Positions 36,958 through 50,128 of a stretch of DNA of 64,000 nt are shown here, piece by piece. Source of the stretch: Rhododendron vialii. Taxonomy: Eukaryota; Streptophyta; Magnoliopsida; Ericales; Ericaceae. Location: positions 4,703,001 to 4,767,000 of the forward strand of contig NC_080561.1 in NCBI RefSeq assembly GCF_030253575.1, read 5' to 3'. A model generated the notes under the pieces. The model saw only the letters and a list, made by a program, of their open reading frames with translations, did not search any database and had not been told where the DNA came from. Every line of letters starts with the position of its first letter. Positions within the stretch are counted from its first letter, which is position 1. A program made the position numbers and the translations under genes.

Positions 36958-38080
36958 AAATATCTCTCTCTCTCTCCAAAAACTAAGCAACTCTTGGTAG
37001 CTCATGATGCAAATACCGGCGGTTTCGCTCATGGCCAAGTAGTTTTGGATGTGTCTGCCAAAAGTAACAAATAGACCAACAGCATAGGGCAAAGTTATGC
37101 CAATAAATCAGCAAAAGAGGGGAGAATCGATAATAGGGTGTGTGTTAGCACTAGGAGTCATGCGGTCCCTTTTCGCAAAAGTTTTTTTCTTTTTTTGATC
37201 CGCTTTTGCAAAAGTTCAGCCTCCATAAATTTGAATTGCTTCTTTGGATTTCGGCAATAGAAGATGTAGGGCTACTTACATGCATCCCTATTAAATCCCA
37301 AATATATATATTGTCAAAACGGTAATAGTTTCACTGATAGGAAACAGAGGACATAAGATAATCACTTAGTAGTGGAATTTGTTCTTAACCAAAGGATCAG
37401 AAAGCCACGAACAAACCACAACTACCTCGAAAGAATGGATCACCCCATTCACACTCTTATGCACAAAAGAAAACTCACTCCGATGAAAACCCCAAACGAT
37501 CGACCGTTGCAACGAGGTCGACATGCCAATCGATCTGATTCGTCATTGAATCGCCGCCACCACCCTCTTCCCTCGTTAGACAACCACCACCACCACTACC
37601 ACTACCACTGTTGAGATCCGAAATGTCATTTTAGGTGATCAAAGGGAAGCCAAGAGAAGGAAGAAGAGAAAATAACACGAAGAAACCCTCACTATAAATG
37701 AAGAGTTATTGAAAACAAGAAAAACCATCACTATGGAGAAAAGAAACATCCATCAAGGACAAAATCCTCCCCTCCCATCGCCGCGTAAGGGTGGTGAAAC
37801 CCTAGAGAAAGGGAGGGAAAGGAAGAGAGGGGGCTAGGTTTTTTTTTAGAGAGAGATGCTCTAATTCAACTTCTCCTTAACAACATTCAATGACCACATT
37901 TTTTCCTGTAATCCTCAATTGAACTACCATTTTTTAAACAAAATTTCTTGCCCCCATTTTTGAAGAAAATTAAGATTTATATACAAAAAAAATTTCCACG
38001 AGGACTCAAGAAAATTTCAAAACAAAGTACGAATTGGCAATGCGAATTTTTAATCTGTCAGAAGTTTGATACTACCTAAA
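36958..38080. other. Intergenic stretch
   Basis: No gene recognised. Positions 37380-37860, read on the minus strand, look like a GC-rich leader with CCACCACTACC-type triplet repeats and a possible LINE 5' region, but nothing decisive. Confidence 0.35.
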
Positions 38081-38195
38081 CTATTCATTTCCGAATGGTA
38101 TTTCAATGTTCGAACAATTTAAATACCATTTGGAAATGAAATGTTTGACTCTACCTAAACTATTCATTTCCGAATGGTATTTAAATTGTTCGAAA
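38081..38195. repeat. Three-armed inverted/direct repeat
   Basis: CATTTCCGAATGGTATTT occurs at about 38087 and about 38165, and its inverse AAATACCATTTGGAAATG at about 38124. The first two arms could form a hairpin. Confidence 0.8.
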
Positions 38196-40230
38196 ATTGA
38201 AAAAGAAGACCACCGTCTTTAGTTGAAATACAGCAGTTCGAAATTTTGGAACATCTCTGCTCTCCTCTTTCCACCAATGGCTTGAAGAGAGCATCTTCAA
38301 ACCTAAGGCTGTAAACGAGCCGAGTCGAGCTTGAGCTCGATTGGTTTAGTAAATGTGTAAAAAACTTGAGTTCGAGCTTGGCTTGAGCCTTTCCGAGCCG
38401 AGCTTTTAATGAGATCAATCCAATGTGACCCCTCACCCCAAATGTCTACCATTGTAAAATTTCTAATGACTCTGAAATTTGAATGTTGATCGTAGTGGTT
38501 ATTAGATCAGTTTTTTCAAAATGTAACGGATCAATGGTTTTGAAAAGTTTTGGTTCCAAAAGAAAAAGAGAAAAGAAACTGAATGCTGATAACATTGCTA
38601 TGTGCCGTGACCATAGATAAGTTTGTAAATGGGCAAGTTGAACAACATTTTGTTTTATATAGTTTACGTGTCCGGGCCAGTTTGACAAACCTCAACTTAT
38701 CATGGGGACCAAGTTGATCGACTAGAACAGTCTTAGCATAATCGAGTTTTTTTTTTCTTGGTAAAATGCCAATATCCAACAAATTGACTACGTTGTTCTA
38801 CAAACTAAAACAACATTATGCAATATGGAAATCGTTCTAACACTATTTTAAATATTTCTGAAGGAGATGCCTTGAAGAAGAAAAAGGATGAAAAGCTATG
38901 GACACTGGCCTATTGGGCACCGATTTGTGCACATATCGGCATTTTGAGTGGCCCGGTGAAAATTCAGCTCAACCGAACAAGTGTATGTGTTTAATCCAAT
39001 CTTCTAATTTTTCATTTAGAAACTAGCAAATTAACCATTTTCTCCACAGAAATGTAGGTATTGAAATCAAAAAAAGAAAAAGAAAAGAATGGTAGGCTAG
39101 GTTAGGTAAGGATCTTGTGCTAGGCCAACCATGAGTACTTGAGTACCTCTCGATCATTTTCTGTTTTGGAACATGAAATGAAATGGATATATGGTGATAG
39201 CTAGGCTACTTCATTTATTTGTTAGAGAATCTTGTTTTCAACATCACATATCTACGAGGAATTTCAATGTACCTATTTCGGATTTAAAGTTAAGATCATA
39301 TCACGTGGCAAGAGCGTTAAAAAGTATGTACAATCCTATCAATCAGCTATAACGACTCAAACCCATACGTACCCGTTTAACGAATCACTTGGTGGCCCCT
39401 CCCCGCCATTTTGTGATGAAGGCCCGCCAGGTGATATCATTGCAGAAACCCACACATGGTTGTCCTCCATCATTTGCTCACACATATGTATATATAGTTG
39501 AACCTAAAGCTGGCAATTGCAACTCATCTACATATTTCAACTTCAAGTCGTGATGTGGTCCACGCCCTTTCTCCATTATTGCATCTCTAATAATTATAGA
39601 CCGAACTCTGTTCCGGTTCGTTCGGTTTAGGTTTTCAGGAACCATCTCTCTCTCTGAGAATGGTTCCCGATGGGTTTTCTCACCAATTATTATTCTTAAT
39701 TCTCCAAGAGTTGTGTTTCTTCCCTTCATCATCAAGAACAGACAACCCCGACTTGATACATTTTAAAATCGCTTCTTCTCTCGTCTCTCATATTAAAAGA
39801 CATTAACGTAAGCCAGTTGGTTGGAATTAATGTAGTAATTCGAATTCATGAATTTTGGCAATTTTTAAAGGTGAGAGATGCCTTCATTTTTTTCTTTTTG
39901 GTCTTTCTTAGATGTGTGACATAATTAGAGCCTGTTTGGCGGTCGAATTTTTTCAATTATATGCACTACGTATTTTGCATGTTTGAGAGCTAATATCTTG
40001 AAAATACATTTTGAAAAATATAAGACGGCGAATGCTAGCTGGATTCAAAAATCACCCACAAAAGAGCTTTTGAATTCTGGTTATGTTTTCACATTTCGAA
40101 AGTCTTCAGCAAAATCTCTTCTATTCATATCTTCCAAACACTTTTGTATTCTTATATCATAATTTAAAAATCTATGGTCTACATTTAAAAATTTAAAATC
40201 ACAATAATTAACTTCCACCTATCGTTTAAT
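38196..40230. other. Intergenic stretch
   Basis: No gene seen. Positions 38305-38415 hold a GAGCCGAGTCGAGCTTGAGC-type repeat scrap that is common in plant intergenic DNA. Confidence 0.4.
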
Positions 40231-40615
40231 TGCCCGACTCACACACAAACTCTCTCCAATTTCCGGCTCTCTCTCCCTCTCTTCCCCCAATTGCACATAC
40301 ACACATTTACATTTTTTTTAATAATTAAATATCCGGATCAATTTGCGCGCACTTGAAAATAACGATCGGGTATAACTCCCAGCGACCCCAAAGTTTAAGA
40401 TGGTTGACCTATGGAAATTCAAAATTTAAACATAAAATAATCGACTTCCAATTGCCGGCTCTCTCTCCCCACAATTGTACTTAATACACACACCTAATTT
40501 TTTTTTTAATAACCGAATGTCCGGACCAGTTTACGCGCACTTGAAAGTAACGACTTAGCATAACCCCTAGCAGCTCTAAGACTTGGGATGATTGGTCTTT
40601 GAGAATTCGAACATG
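40230..40615. repeat. Two-copy direct repeat, about 185-bp period
   Basis: CCGGCTCTCTCTCC...TTGCGCGCACTTGAAAATAACG in copy 1 (40262-40370) and CCGGCTCTCTCTCC...TTACGCGCACTTGAAAGTAACG in copy 2 (40455-40555). The copies have diverged. Confidence 0.7.
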
Positions 40616-40730
40616 CGGCTTCACTACTCTCAAAAACCTCACTTAAAGTCCAGGCCAAAATGCCTTATTGCTTTTTCATGCCGACTTTCCCAACCCCGGT
40701 TCACAGTTTGTTCCAGTTTTGTAAAAAATG

Positions 40731-41105
40731 AACTTTTAGAAAAGAAAAGTAATTTTAAACTCAAAAATCCATGGCCTTGTTCGTTTAGCATATTTACTTT
40801 GTTTTAATTTTGTTTTTCAATCATTACTCTATATCTTTCTTCAATCATTATCTTATTTCTCCAATTATTAATTTCATTTCTCTCTCTATCTCTCTCCACT
40901 CATTACCCCTCTCTTCAATTATTACCCTATTTCTCTCTCCATCCACTGCCAATACTAAAATACTCAAATGTGCTAAACGAAGGCCCACGTGTTTACGTAA
41001 ATAATTTTTCTACTAATATGAATCTTATTTGATAAATTTTATTGAGTTCTTTTAAACGATAAAAAAAATAAAAAAATATTTTTATTTTCAACTTCAAATT
41101 ATCTT
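40731..41105 (+). mobile_element. MITE family I, copy 4, split by MITE family II
   Basis: Left piece GTAATTTTAAACTCAAAAATC and right piece CACGTGTTTACGTAAATAAT (through about 41105) rejoin to the family I interior seen at 9370-9400, with the family II element lying between them. Confidence 0.6.
40771..40984 (+). mobile_element. MITE family II, copy 2, nested
   Basis: Ends GGCCTTGTTCGTTTAGCA and, reverse-complemented, GGCCTTCGTTTAGCACA. The interior is CT-rich with TTCAATCATTACTC-type words. Confidence 0.7.
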
Positions 41106-41240
41106 CTTCTTTTTTTAAAAAAAAATTTGAAAGAAAGCGGAATGGGGCCACAGATCTACGATGTTTACATACACACACGATACATATCAATGTGTGTGGC
41201 GTGTCTACATCCCACACCGCTGTCCTTCGAAAATATAAAA

Positions 41241-41427
41241 TTACGCGCTCTCTCCCATTCCTTTTTTTTCTCTCTCCTCCCTCATCTCTCTCTCTCTCTC
41301 TCTCAGGCCATGCCGATCTGAGAGAAAAGCTCTGGACATAAAAGGGAGAGAGAAAACTTCAGCGAATCCCGAGCCGAAATCGGCCGGCATTCTGTTCTGG
41401 TCTCGTCCTCGATAGGGCCAGAAGAGT
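41241..41427 (+). promoter_or_regulatory. 5' UTR region of ceramide glucosyltransferase gene
   Basis: CT-rich leader (about 41266-41304) directly upstream of the start codon at 41428, with no intervening ATG in good context except at about 41309. Confidence 0.4.
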
Positions 41428-44400
41428 ATGGAGACAATGTCGCCCCTCGAATCCCTCGACGCCTTCGTCGTCTCCGCTAGCAGAGCCTTCTGTAGTCCTC
41501 TCGCCATTTTTATTCAGATCCAGGTTTGTTCGTATTCTTTCTTGATTTCTTCGTCTCTCTTCAATTGGGACGGCCCGGACGGGTCCCAATTAAAGATCTG
41601 TATGGAAAAATCGTATGGACTGGCAGTAACAATTATTCTTTATCATTTGTTACAGCCAGTCGATGCAGAGCTTTAATTGGGACCGTTTTATTGTTTTTTT
41701 ACGCATACAGAGCTGTAATTGGGACCCGCACAAGTAGGCAGTGGGATTGGTCCCACGAGGTTAGTTGAGGTGCGCGAAAATTGACTGGAGTTATCAAGGA
41801 AAAAAAATCGATTTGTTTCTCCTCATTGTACGTTTTGGTTGGGGAATTAGGGCTCTGCCGACGAAACACTCGGGCAATGGAATTGTTTTGTTACTCTTGG
41901 AAATGGAGAGTTCACACATCTAATTGGCTTTCATTGCTCAACTCAGTGGAAATTGCTTAAAAATGGAGATGAACAGTTGTTTGTTGTCTAGTATAAGAAA
42001 ACGAGAAGGTATCGCGTCCGACAATTGGGAACCGGAGTAGAAAGAGAGAAGGAAAGACAAAACTTAGTTGTGTTTTTGTTTCTCTTGGCCAAATGGAGGG
42101 AAATCTACTATGAAAGCTCCAAATTGTTGTCTAAAACTCTATATGATGTTTGAGGTTGTGGTTTTTTGAGAAGGTTATTATTATGGAGAGTTAAGTCCTA
42201 TTTCCACGATTGTTGGATCTGAGGAATGCAAATATAAAAGATTAATTGGCAAGCTATATGGGGAACTCGGTGCAAAGTGGATTTGTGGAGGGTTCCTAAT
42301 CTAATCACAAACTGGGAAAGGAAAAACATAACGTAATTGAGTTTTTGTTCCTCTAGGATGAAAGACAAGAAATCTATTATGCAACTTGCAACTTGTAATC
42401 TATATGATGTTTGAGGCTGTGGATTGCGGAGAAAATTATTACTATGGACAGTTTAGTCCTATTTCCATGATTGTTGGAGGAACTCAAATCTGAGAGATTT
42501 GTTATCAAACCTTAGTCACATAACTTGCGGGGGCAAGTGGGAGCGCGAGCTTTGTGCATGAGAGTGTCTTCTAAAGACAATCCAAACTCTTTAAATTCTT
42601 GAGAGTAAGGCGCGAGCACAGAGCGAGCCAGCGGGGATTGAGAGCGGGAGCGGAGGTCTACGTGACTAAGTATTAGACATTTCCCGTACCGTAGTATGTA
42701 GTAAAAAGGGTAAATAAAGGGTTAGTTGCCTGAATTTGGGCCGCAGGTGGGGACTGCTTGCACTCTAGAACATTTGTGGAGAATGGAATGATAATTAAGT
42801 GACCAGTAGTGTCTGTGCTGATATGGAACCCTTAAATTATCTGAGAAAGACGATTTTAAAAGATTCATCATGAGTTTTTATATGATTCTAGGTCAAAGCA
42901 ATTAGATCCTAGATTATAGGTATTGCCATATAGTACCACATGCATCGAGTTCCAAACGCATCTAGTTAAGTAATAAGAGCATGTCCTAGCTCTGTATTCG
43001 TTTTTGTTTTCTACATGATAAGTTGGGTACCATAATGGTTTTGTTTTTGCCGAATATAAATGTCTAGTTTACTGGATAGAAATATGTTTTGTTGACCAGA
43101 AATAATGCTCCCTCCGTTCCAAAATGATAGTCCACTTCGAAAAATGTGCAAATTTCGGATAAAAAATAAAGTACTTCCGTGCATGATTTTTAAATTAATT
43201 GAACTAATTGAGATATTTAATTTGATGTCAAGAAATTGCAAAAATTGTTTGCTGAAGTACGTTATTTTTTTATCCAAAAATTCAACGTCTTTTTGTAGTA
43301 GACTCTATCATTTAAGAACGGAGAGAGTACATGTACTAATACTCTTCTTGCTTTAGGAAGAGAGATAGGATCTTATTCTTGGAATTTCTGTCTTTTGAAA
43401 AGTGCTTTTGTGCATTCTAGCATGATGTTCCAGTGTAATCACATTCTAATCCGAGTCTTTCGTCCATACTGTAGGGATATTTTATCTGCTTAACTCTTGC
43501 TTTTGGGTGGGCTTGTGCTGCTTATGTCAGGTATAAAGCTTTGATTTCTAACGTTTAGCCCCAATGTGGCTTTAAGTTCCTGGCTCATTTTCTTCCCTTA
43601 ATCTTAATAGTTAAGTACAGAATAAATCTTCAGATTTTATCATTTTTCCAAAATTTGCTTCTTTTTTTCCTGCCAGGAATCGAGAGATTAGACAGATGAA
43701 GGATAGTATGAGACATGGCAATAGCTTTGCGTTTCTTTCTCATGATATGAAAGAACTTGAGCACACTAATCAGGTCAATTTGCCAAGAGTAACTGTCGTA
43801 ATGCCTCTGAAAGGCTTTGGGGAGCACAATCTACATAATTGGAGAAGTCAGGTAAATTGCATTGAGTTGGAACACATTACTCAGCAGATCCTCTTTCCTC
43901 CCCCTATTTTAGTGCTGAAAAATAAAACACATTAATGAACTTAATAACTTCCCCTTGATATTTATTTTTTCTTTGTTGGTTGCCCATCATCGATCCAGTT
44001 ATTAGCAAACCAATGTAGTTAAAACTCTCATTGAAGACACATTTTGGAATGCGTGCTCTTATTGCAACTACTTCATATTTATGTAAAAGACGAAGAAAGA
44101 AAGGATTGAAACATAAATGTATTTATGAATTAAGACTGGATGTTAATTCCCACTTCTTGTTCCAATTCGTGTTTTCTACTGCCATGTTACACGAACGTGT
44201 AAAATCACCTTACCAACATATGATCAAGAGTCATGCTGCTCTCTATGAAATTCTGTTCTTTGGAGTGCAGATGTTATTTTAAAAACCTGTTGGTGAATCC
44301 AGCAGGTTAAAACAAATTTAATAGTTGTTGCATATTCTTTTCCTTCGTTGTAAAGATTATTATCTAGCCTTATTTCATGATTATTGAAATGCAGATCACG

Positions 44401-47400
44401 TCTCTATATGGTGGTCCTTTGGAATTTATGTTTGTGGTGGAAAGTACAGAAGATCCAGCTTACTATGCTGTAAAACGATTACTAGCAGACTATAAGGTAT
44501 AGGACGCTTGTGTTTTAAAATATTTTTTTTGCTCGGCTGTGTTCTAAAAATTTTGCAGTCTCAATTCATGTCTTCAATTATAAAGTGACACAACTATGGA
44601 GAGAATATGTTTAGTTTTGTCATGATTGTGTGCCATGGATTAATTATGAGTTTTTCAAATTTGGACATTATGCAGTTTTTGTGGTTTTTAAGTTTTAAAG
44701 CTTGATGGAAAATTTCATCTCTGAAAAATGTATGTTTTCCTTTTTTAGTACGATGAATCTGTCCATGGTGTCTGATTTGATGCATATGTATCACGTAGGC
44801 TGGCTAATTAAGTCCTTTAAAATAAAGCAATACATCGTAAGCAAACTGACAAACACTACTTGTCTTCTGCTAAAGGATGAAATCTAGCTGTTCAATTGGA
44901 GAGGAAATAAAATAAAAAGATAGTTTAGTCCCTGCACATTACCAAATATGATTAGCTTAAAAGAGAGAAATAAATATATTTGAATATCCTCTTTGAATAG
45001 CCAAAATTGAGAGATTTGGAAAGAAAGTAGATGAAATTTAGTATCTACATTATCATCTTTGTTCCTGATTTTGTTGGTACATCACAGTTGTTCACAGGAT
45101 GGGTCTGGTTTCTTCTACCTTTTATTTCCCTAGTTATGAGCCATTCTCATGTTGCATGCAGGATCATGTTGATGCAAAGATTATTGTAGCTGGTTTGTCG
45201 ACAACTTGTAGTCAAAAAATTCACAATCAGTTGGTAAGTGACATGTTCACAGCTTTGTAGTTTTGGCAAGAATGACAAGAATAGACTAGTATGAAGCATC
45301 TTTCTCGTGCACATTCTATATTTCTTCATCTTTCTCCATTGTTATAAGATATTATGGTATCCTTTAGAATGTTCCAAAAGTGGGAATTTGAACTTTCAAA
45401 AATATAGCGGTAAAGGTTGGATATGATAGACCCTTATATGATCGTTTAAGAAAATGGACTGACAAAAGCTTAGGGCATCCATACTGATATGACATATTCA
45501 TATTTAGACTGGAGCGTATGTGTACTTTGCATTGGCATTTTACCTATATTATTGTTTTCTGCGGTTTGGTTATTATTTTTGGACCTATCATTCTCATTGT
45601 GCAGATTGGGGTGGAGAGAATGCATAAAGACAGCAAGTATGTGTTATTCCTTGATGATGATGTTAGGCTGCATCCTGGGTCCATTGGAGCCCTCACTGTT
45701 GAGATGGAAAAGAACCCCGAGGTATGCTCATGTTAGTGCATATGCTTTTGTCTGGTTGTATGAAGTTTCTACCTTTGGGTCGCATTTTCTCCCCCTCTCC
45801 TCTGGTAGTTCAACTGATGTGCCAATGATGTGCAGATTTTTATTCAAACTGGATACCCTCTTGATTTGCCTTCAGGAAGTTTGGGAAGTTACTGCATTTA
45901 CGAATACCATATGGTACGACACCTACTAAAGGCTATCATTTTTCTTTTACGATTCAATGTTGATGTTACGATTCAATGTTGATGCATGCTGTCTGTTGTT
46001 TGGTTCCAACCTGCTGGGATATTGCTTTATTCGCTTCATATGATAGTAGAAAAGAAGTCTTAGATTTATATTTATCAAGTTGGGATTAATGAATGAGGTC
46101 ACTGCATAATGCCCCCACATGTGTGATATCTGTGAAACAATTTACAAGATATCAAAAGCATCTTTGAATACTGAATAAAGACAAACGAGTCACATCTGTA
46201 ACTGCAAGCGTTGTGTTGAAGTCAAGTTCCGGATTTGAGATTTCCAACTTCAAATCCTTCAGGTTTCCATTGCAATACTGGAGTTCTAGTAAGGTTAGTT
46301 CTTTTGGGGAAGTTTGAGAGCAAGTATTAGTGTTGCTGCTTCGTCCATGCAAGAGCTGCTAACCAGGCGGATAAGTTGCAGTTTAGCTGTCATACATCGA
46401 GTATCCTGCAATAAACCTAATAATGATCTTATTAGGGTTATACTACTGTTTGAGATCTAATGGTTTGGAAGCATTACTGGAAATTTTATGCCTTGTGCAA
46501 CTTCACTGGGTAATAAAATGATAATTTAACTGAACACTGTTTTTTTACAGCCTTGTTCGATGGGGTTCGCTACTGGCGGGAGAACATTCTTTTTGTGGGG
46601 AGGTTGCATGATGGCAAGTACCAGATCCTTTTAACTGCTTCATGCTTGTTATGGGAATGAAGTTGTACTCGAGTTGTCTTATCTTATGCATATACATTCT
46701 TTTCTACAGATGCATGCCAATGATTTTAGAAATGATCATCATGGGGTGGTTTCAGGACTTCGTGATGGGGGATATTCTGATGACATGACTCTTGCAGCAA
46801 TAGCTGGTATTTTTTGTGTTTTATCTCTGTAACCTTTGTGTTTAGACTAGGATACTTAAAACCATTTTTTCTTGATAATTGTATTCCTGGTATTGCTTCC
46901 TACCAATCTCTTGCAAAACAGGAGGACCAGTGCACTGGAGTACCAAAGTGTATGACGTTATACTGTTTATGTGGTCATGCATTTCTTCTATTCGCAGCTT
47001 TCAAAACGTATTGCTATATTCAGATTTGTCCTTTTGTAGCTGCTAGACCACTGTTATGTACGAATGTCCATTTTTTCCAGGGGCTCATAAGAGGCTAATT
47101 ACATCACCACCAGTTGCTGTTTTTCCTCACCCCCTTGCAAGTGATCTCAGTTTCTCAAGGTTTGTATACAGCCCAAGAATGTTATTAATAGAAGACATGC
47201 ATTTCAAATAAAATATCTTACTCTCATCTCGTTGATTTTACTTGATCAGATACTGGAACTACTTGAGGAAACAAACATTTGTTCTGGAATCATACACCAC
47301 AAAGGTTAACTGGATAATGAACCGTGCATTATTCACTACCCACTGCTATCTATCATGGGGGTTTGTAGCACCATATTGTCTGGCTATTGTTCATGTTGCA

Positions 47401-49355
47401 GCAGCTCTAATAATTTATTCTAAAGAATATTCACTCGAGGATACAACATTTACTTCTTGTGGTAAGAAAACTATTTCAATTAAACTGGCTTTAAGAGTTT
47501 GAAATTTATGAGCAGAATCCTGAAGAGGATAGCATAGGAACTGAGTTCAGTATTTAGTACTATTTTGCAGTAGCGCTAGATTCTACAATTCATTCATAGC
47601 CCATGTAATCAATCTGTAATTAGAGGGATTGCTAGCCTAATTCATACAATAGAAAAAACATGTGGCAGCTCATTGATGGCGTCATGCTTCATAGAACTTT
47701 TTAGCAACTTTACAAAAACTTTCTGATCCCTTCTATTGCAATCTGATGTATGTAGTGCCATAAGATGTCCACTAAAGGGTTCCGTAGGTTGTTTTTTTTT
47801 TAAACAGTTTTGGTTCTCAGTTTTATCCACTATCTTCTTCAGGGCTGTTACTAGCAGGCGGCCAAGCGATATGCACTTTTATTGAACTTCTCTCCATGTG
47901 GAATTTAACGAGGATAGAAGTTCAACTATGCAACTTGTTATCTCCAGAAGCGCCTCCACTGTCACTTGCTTCTTACAACTGGTGCCTTGTAAGTGTTTTT
48001 TTTTTTTTTTAAACTCAATATAGCAGAAATAGTTTATAGAAAGTTTTGGGATGAAGGCCCATGACCTTGTAAATCCTCATTTTCTATCAAACATTTGAGC
48101 TAACCTTCCCTGATATTTTTGCCCCTTAATCTGCTTCGTTTTTACTTTGTTAATGGCATTAGACGTACGACAGATAACTTTTGAACGAAATTACAGCCTG
48201 CTTGCCCTATTGCCTTGGTTTTTAGGCCAGCTCATTGGGTTTGTTATTGGACCCCGTCCCCTCCACAAGAAATCTTATGCTAGGACTTTCAATTCTTCCT
48301 TCTATTACCCCAAATATAGGAAGATTAAAACCCTAAGCCTAAGACAGAGTGGGAAAGAAGTTATCGCTTAGTCTTGAATGAAGTTTTAATGTTGAATACA
48401 AGAATCGGAACTGCAAGCAGACCTGGAAATTTCCATGACATTAGTATTAGTTTTCTTTGATATTCGGGAGTTGGGAAGACATTTTTCTTCTACTTTTCTG
48501 CCTTTCCTTTTGTTTTCCTGTCATGTTTATGATTTACTGTATGACGGACTTGAGAACGAATATAGAATGTACCCAAGTTGTAAGAATCTATTCAGAAATT
48601 TTGTAACAAAATTGAACTATTTCCCCCCAAAACCTTCCTACTTCCGAATATGAAGGTTGATGTCAAAGTCACCTAGTTGTAGCACTTGGGATGGTGATTA
48701 TGAGTGATTCCCTCTTTTAACTCCACTGATGTTCAATGGAGCAGGTATTTATCGCGATGCTGGTGGATAACTTTCTATACCCTATCTCTGCAATCCGTTC
48801 TCATTTTTCTCAGTCCATCGATTGGTCTGGCATTCGATACCACTTGAAGGATGGGAAGATAAGCATGGTATGCTCAAAGCATTGTTTTTGCTCTATTATT
48901 TCTGTTCTTGCAGACTACCGAGCAAAATTTATTTTAATATCGTTTGAAGCATCTACTTCAAGGGAAAATGAAGTTGTTATCAATGGGTTCAAGGGAAAAT
49001 TTATTTCTGTGACTCTATTTGTATTGAGGTGGGCATTCTCTTTGAGGAATTTAGCAATGTAACCTGGCAGTAGTTTATGGAATTGGTACATCATATGGTT
49101 CGACTGAATAGTTCTCTTTAGTTTCTTCCACATGCTAATCTCATGATACCTATCTCGTTTTGCATCATTATATGAACAGCAAAGTTTGCATAATTGTTGC
49201 AGATTGACAGAAGCAAGGTTAAAGGTCCAAAATTCACAGATTTAGGAGGAAAACATTTGTATGGGAAGAAAGGGATTTCACCCAGAGCCTCCATCGTCAG
49301 TGCTTTGTTGAGAAGTTTGGCCCATTGGCGCCAACCCAAGAAGTTCGATGGCTAG
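41428..49355 (+). CDS. GCS: Ceramide glucosyltransferase (glucosylceramide synthase), 14 exons
   Basis: Transfers glucose from UDP-glucose to ceramide to make glucosylceramide, the main plant membrane sphingolipid, in the ER/Golgi (GT21). Exons: 41428-41523, 43475-43530, 43677-43851, 44395-44496, 45162-45233, 45605-45721, 45836-45913, 46551-46613, 46710-46806, 47081-47159, 47250-47461, 47843-47988, 48745-48867, 49203-49355; 522 residues, all in frame. Membrane anchor about 25-50. Catalytic region: VVMPLKGFG, FVVESTEDPAYY, LFLDDDVRLHPG with Asp184-186, and RDGGYSDDMTLA (271-282). C-terminal membrane helices lie within about 340-450, with the plant tail LAHWRQPKKFDG. The intron after exon 8 starts GCAAGT, a GC-AG intron, and only that junction gives the conserved GGCMMMHAND. 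The gene looks complete and functional. Confidence 0.95.
42030..42510. repeat. Diverged tandem duplication in intron 1 of GCS
   Basis: Two blocks (about 42060-42240 and about 42325-42500) share CTATATGATGTTTGAGG, GTCCTATTTCCA and TGATTGTTGGA in the same order. Confidence 0.65.
43108..43327. mobile_element. Stowaway-like MITE in GCS intron 1
   Basis: Left end CTCCCTCCGTTCCAAAATG; right end AAGAACGGAGAGAG followed by TA. The inner arms match (GGATAAAAAATAAAGTAC against GTACGTTATTTTTTTATCC). About 220 bp. Confidence 0.75.
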
Positions 49356-50128
49356 GGTTTGAATTAGCAAATCAAACTGGAGTTCATGATTGTTGCTCTC
49401 CTCATAGGTCTGATGGGTAGCTTAGGGCTTCAGAAGCTGAAGTTATTGGGGACCATTTTATCCCCAAAGATAGTTTTGGCTCATCCATCCTTGATTTATT
49501 AATTGCTATGATTCGTTGGAATTTCGAATACCCATTTGATCAATTGATTCTTCGAGCTTCAAGTGCTCCCTTCAAGGTTGATTGTTGTAATTTTTGTAGT
49601 GATTTTGTTCAGCGACTCAGATAGTGAAGACAGAAATTTTGTGCCATATAACTCCTTTCTTCTTGTCTGCTGTACATTTTTCCTGTTTTGTGCTTTTATT
49701 TCACTGTCTAGTTTGTTGTGGTGCGCCGCACCATAGCTTCAGGTGGTATTTCCCTCAAACCCGTAAGCATCTCATTTTTCCATAGCTCTATCCAAAAGAC
49801 GTTTGATAATGGCATACAAGTATCAAGGTTGAAAAGCATCCTATTGGATTTGCATAAGTTTTATCCCAGCAAGCAAAGAGTTCGGAATTTAGAGTTCTAC
49901 TGAACAGACGAGTTGGGTCGACATCACTAGATGAATTGGACTCTGAAAAAATTGAAGTGCAAGGCGTATTAAAGATAAACAAATGGCAGATGACACCCAA
50001 GAAGAACATGATTTTCCTTGAATTGTTCAACTGTTAGGATACAAACTGATGGCAGATAGCGGCCATGAAGAATAAGACACTGGCAGAAAACTGTTCTACT
50101 GTTAAGATACAAACCAAAGTAGCAGTAA
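49356..50128. other. Convergent 3' ends of GCS and CB5LP
   Basis: 773 bp between the two stop codons, holding both 3' UTRs. No gene seen. Confidence 0.6.

Noticed and set aside
37372-37614. 80-codon frame ending in a histidine run
   Set aside because: Low-complexity translation of CCACCA repeats; no domain and no splice context.
48147-48371. Plus-strand 74-codon frame inside a GCS intron
   Set aside because: Lies wholly between good splice sites; flanking exons join in frame without it, and no family motif is seen.
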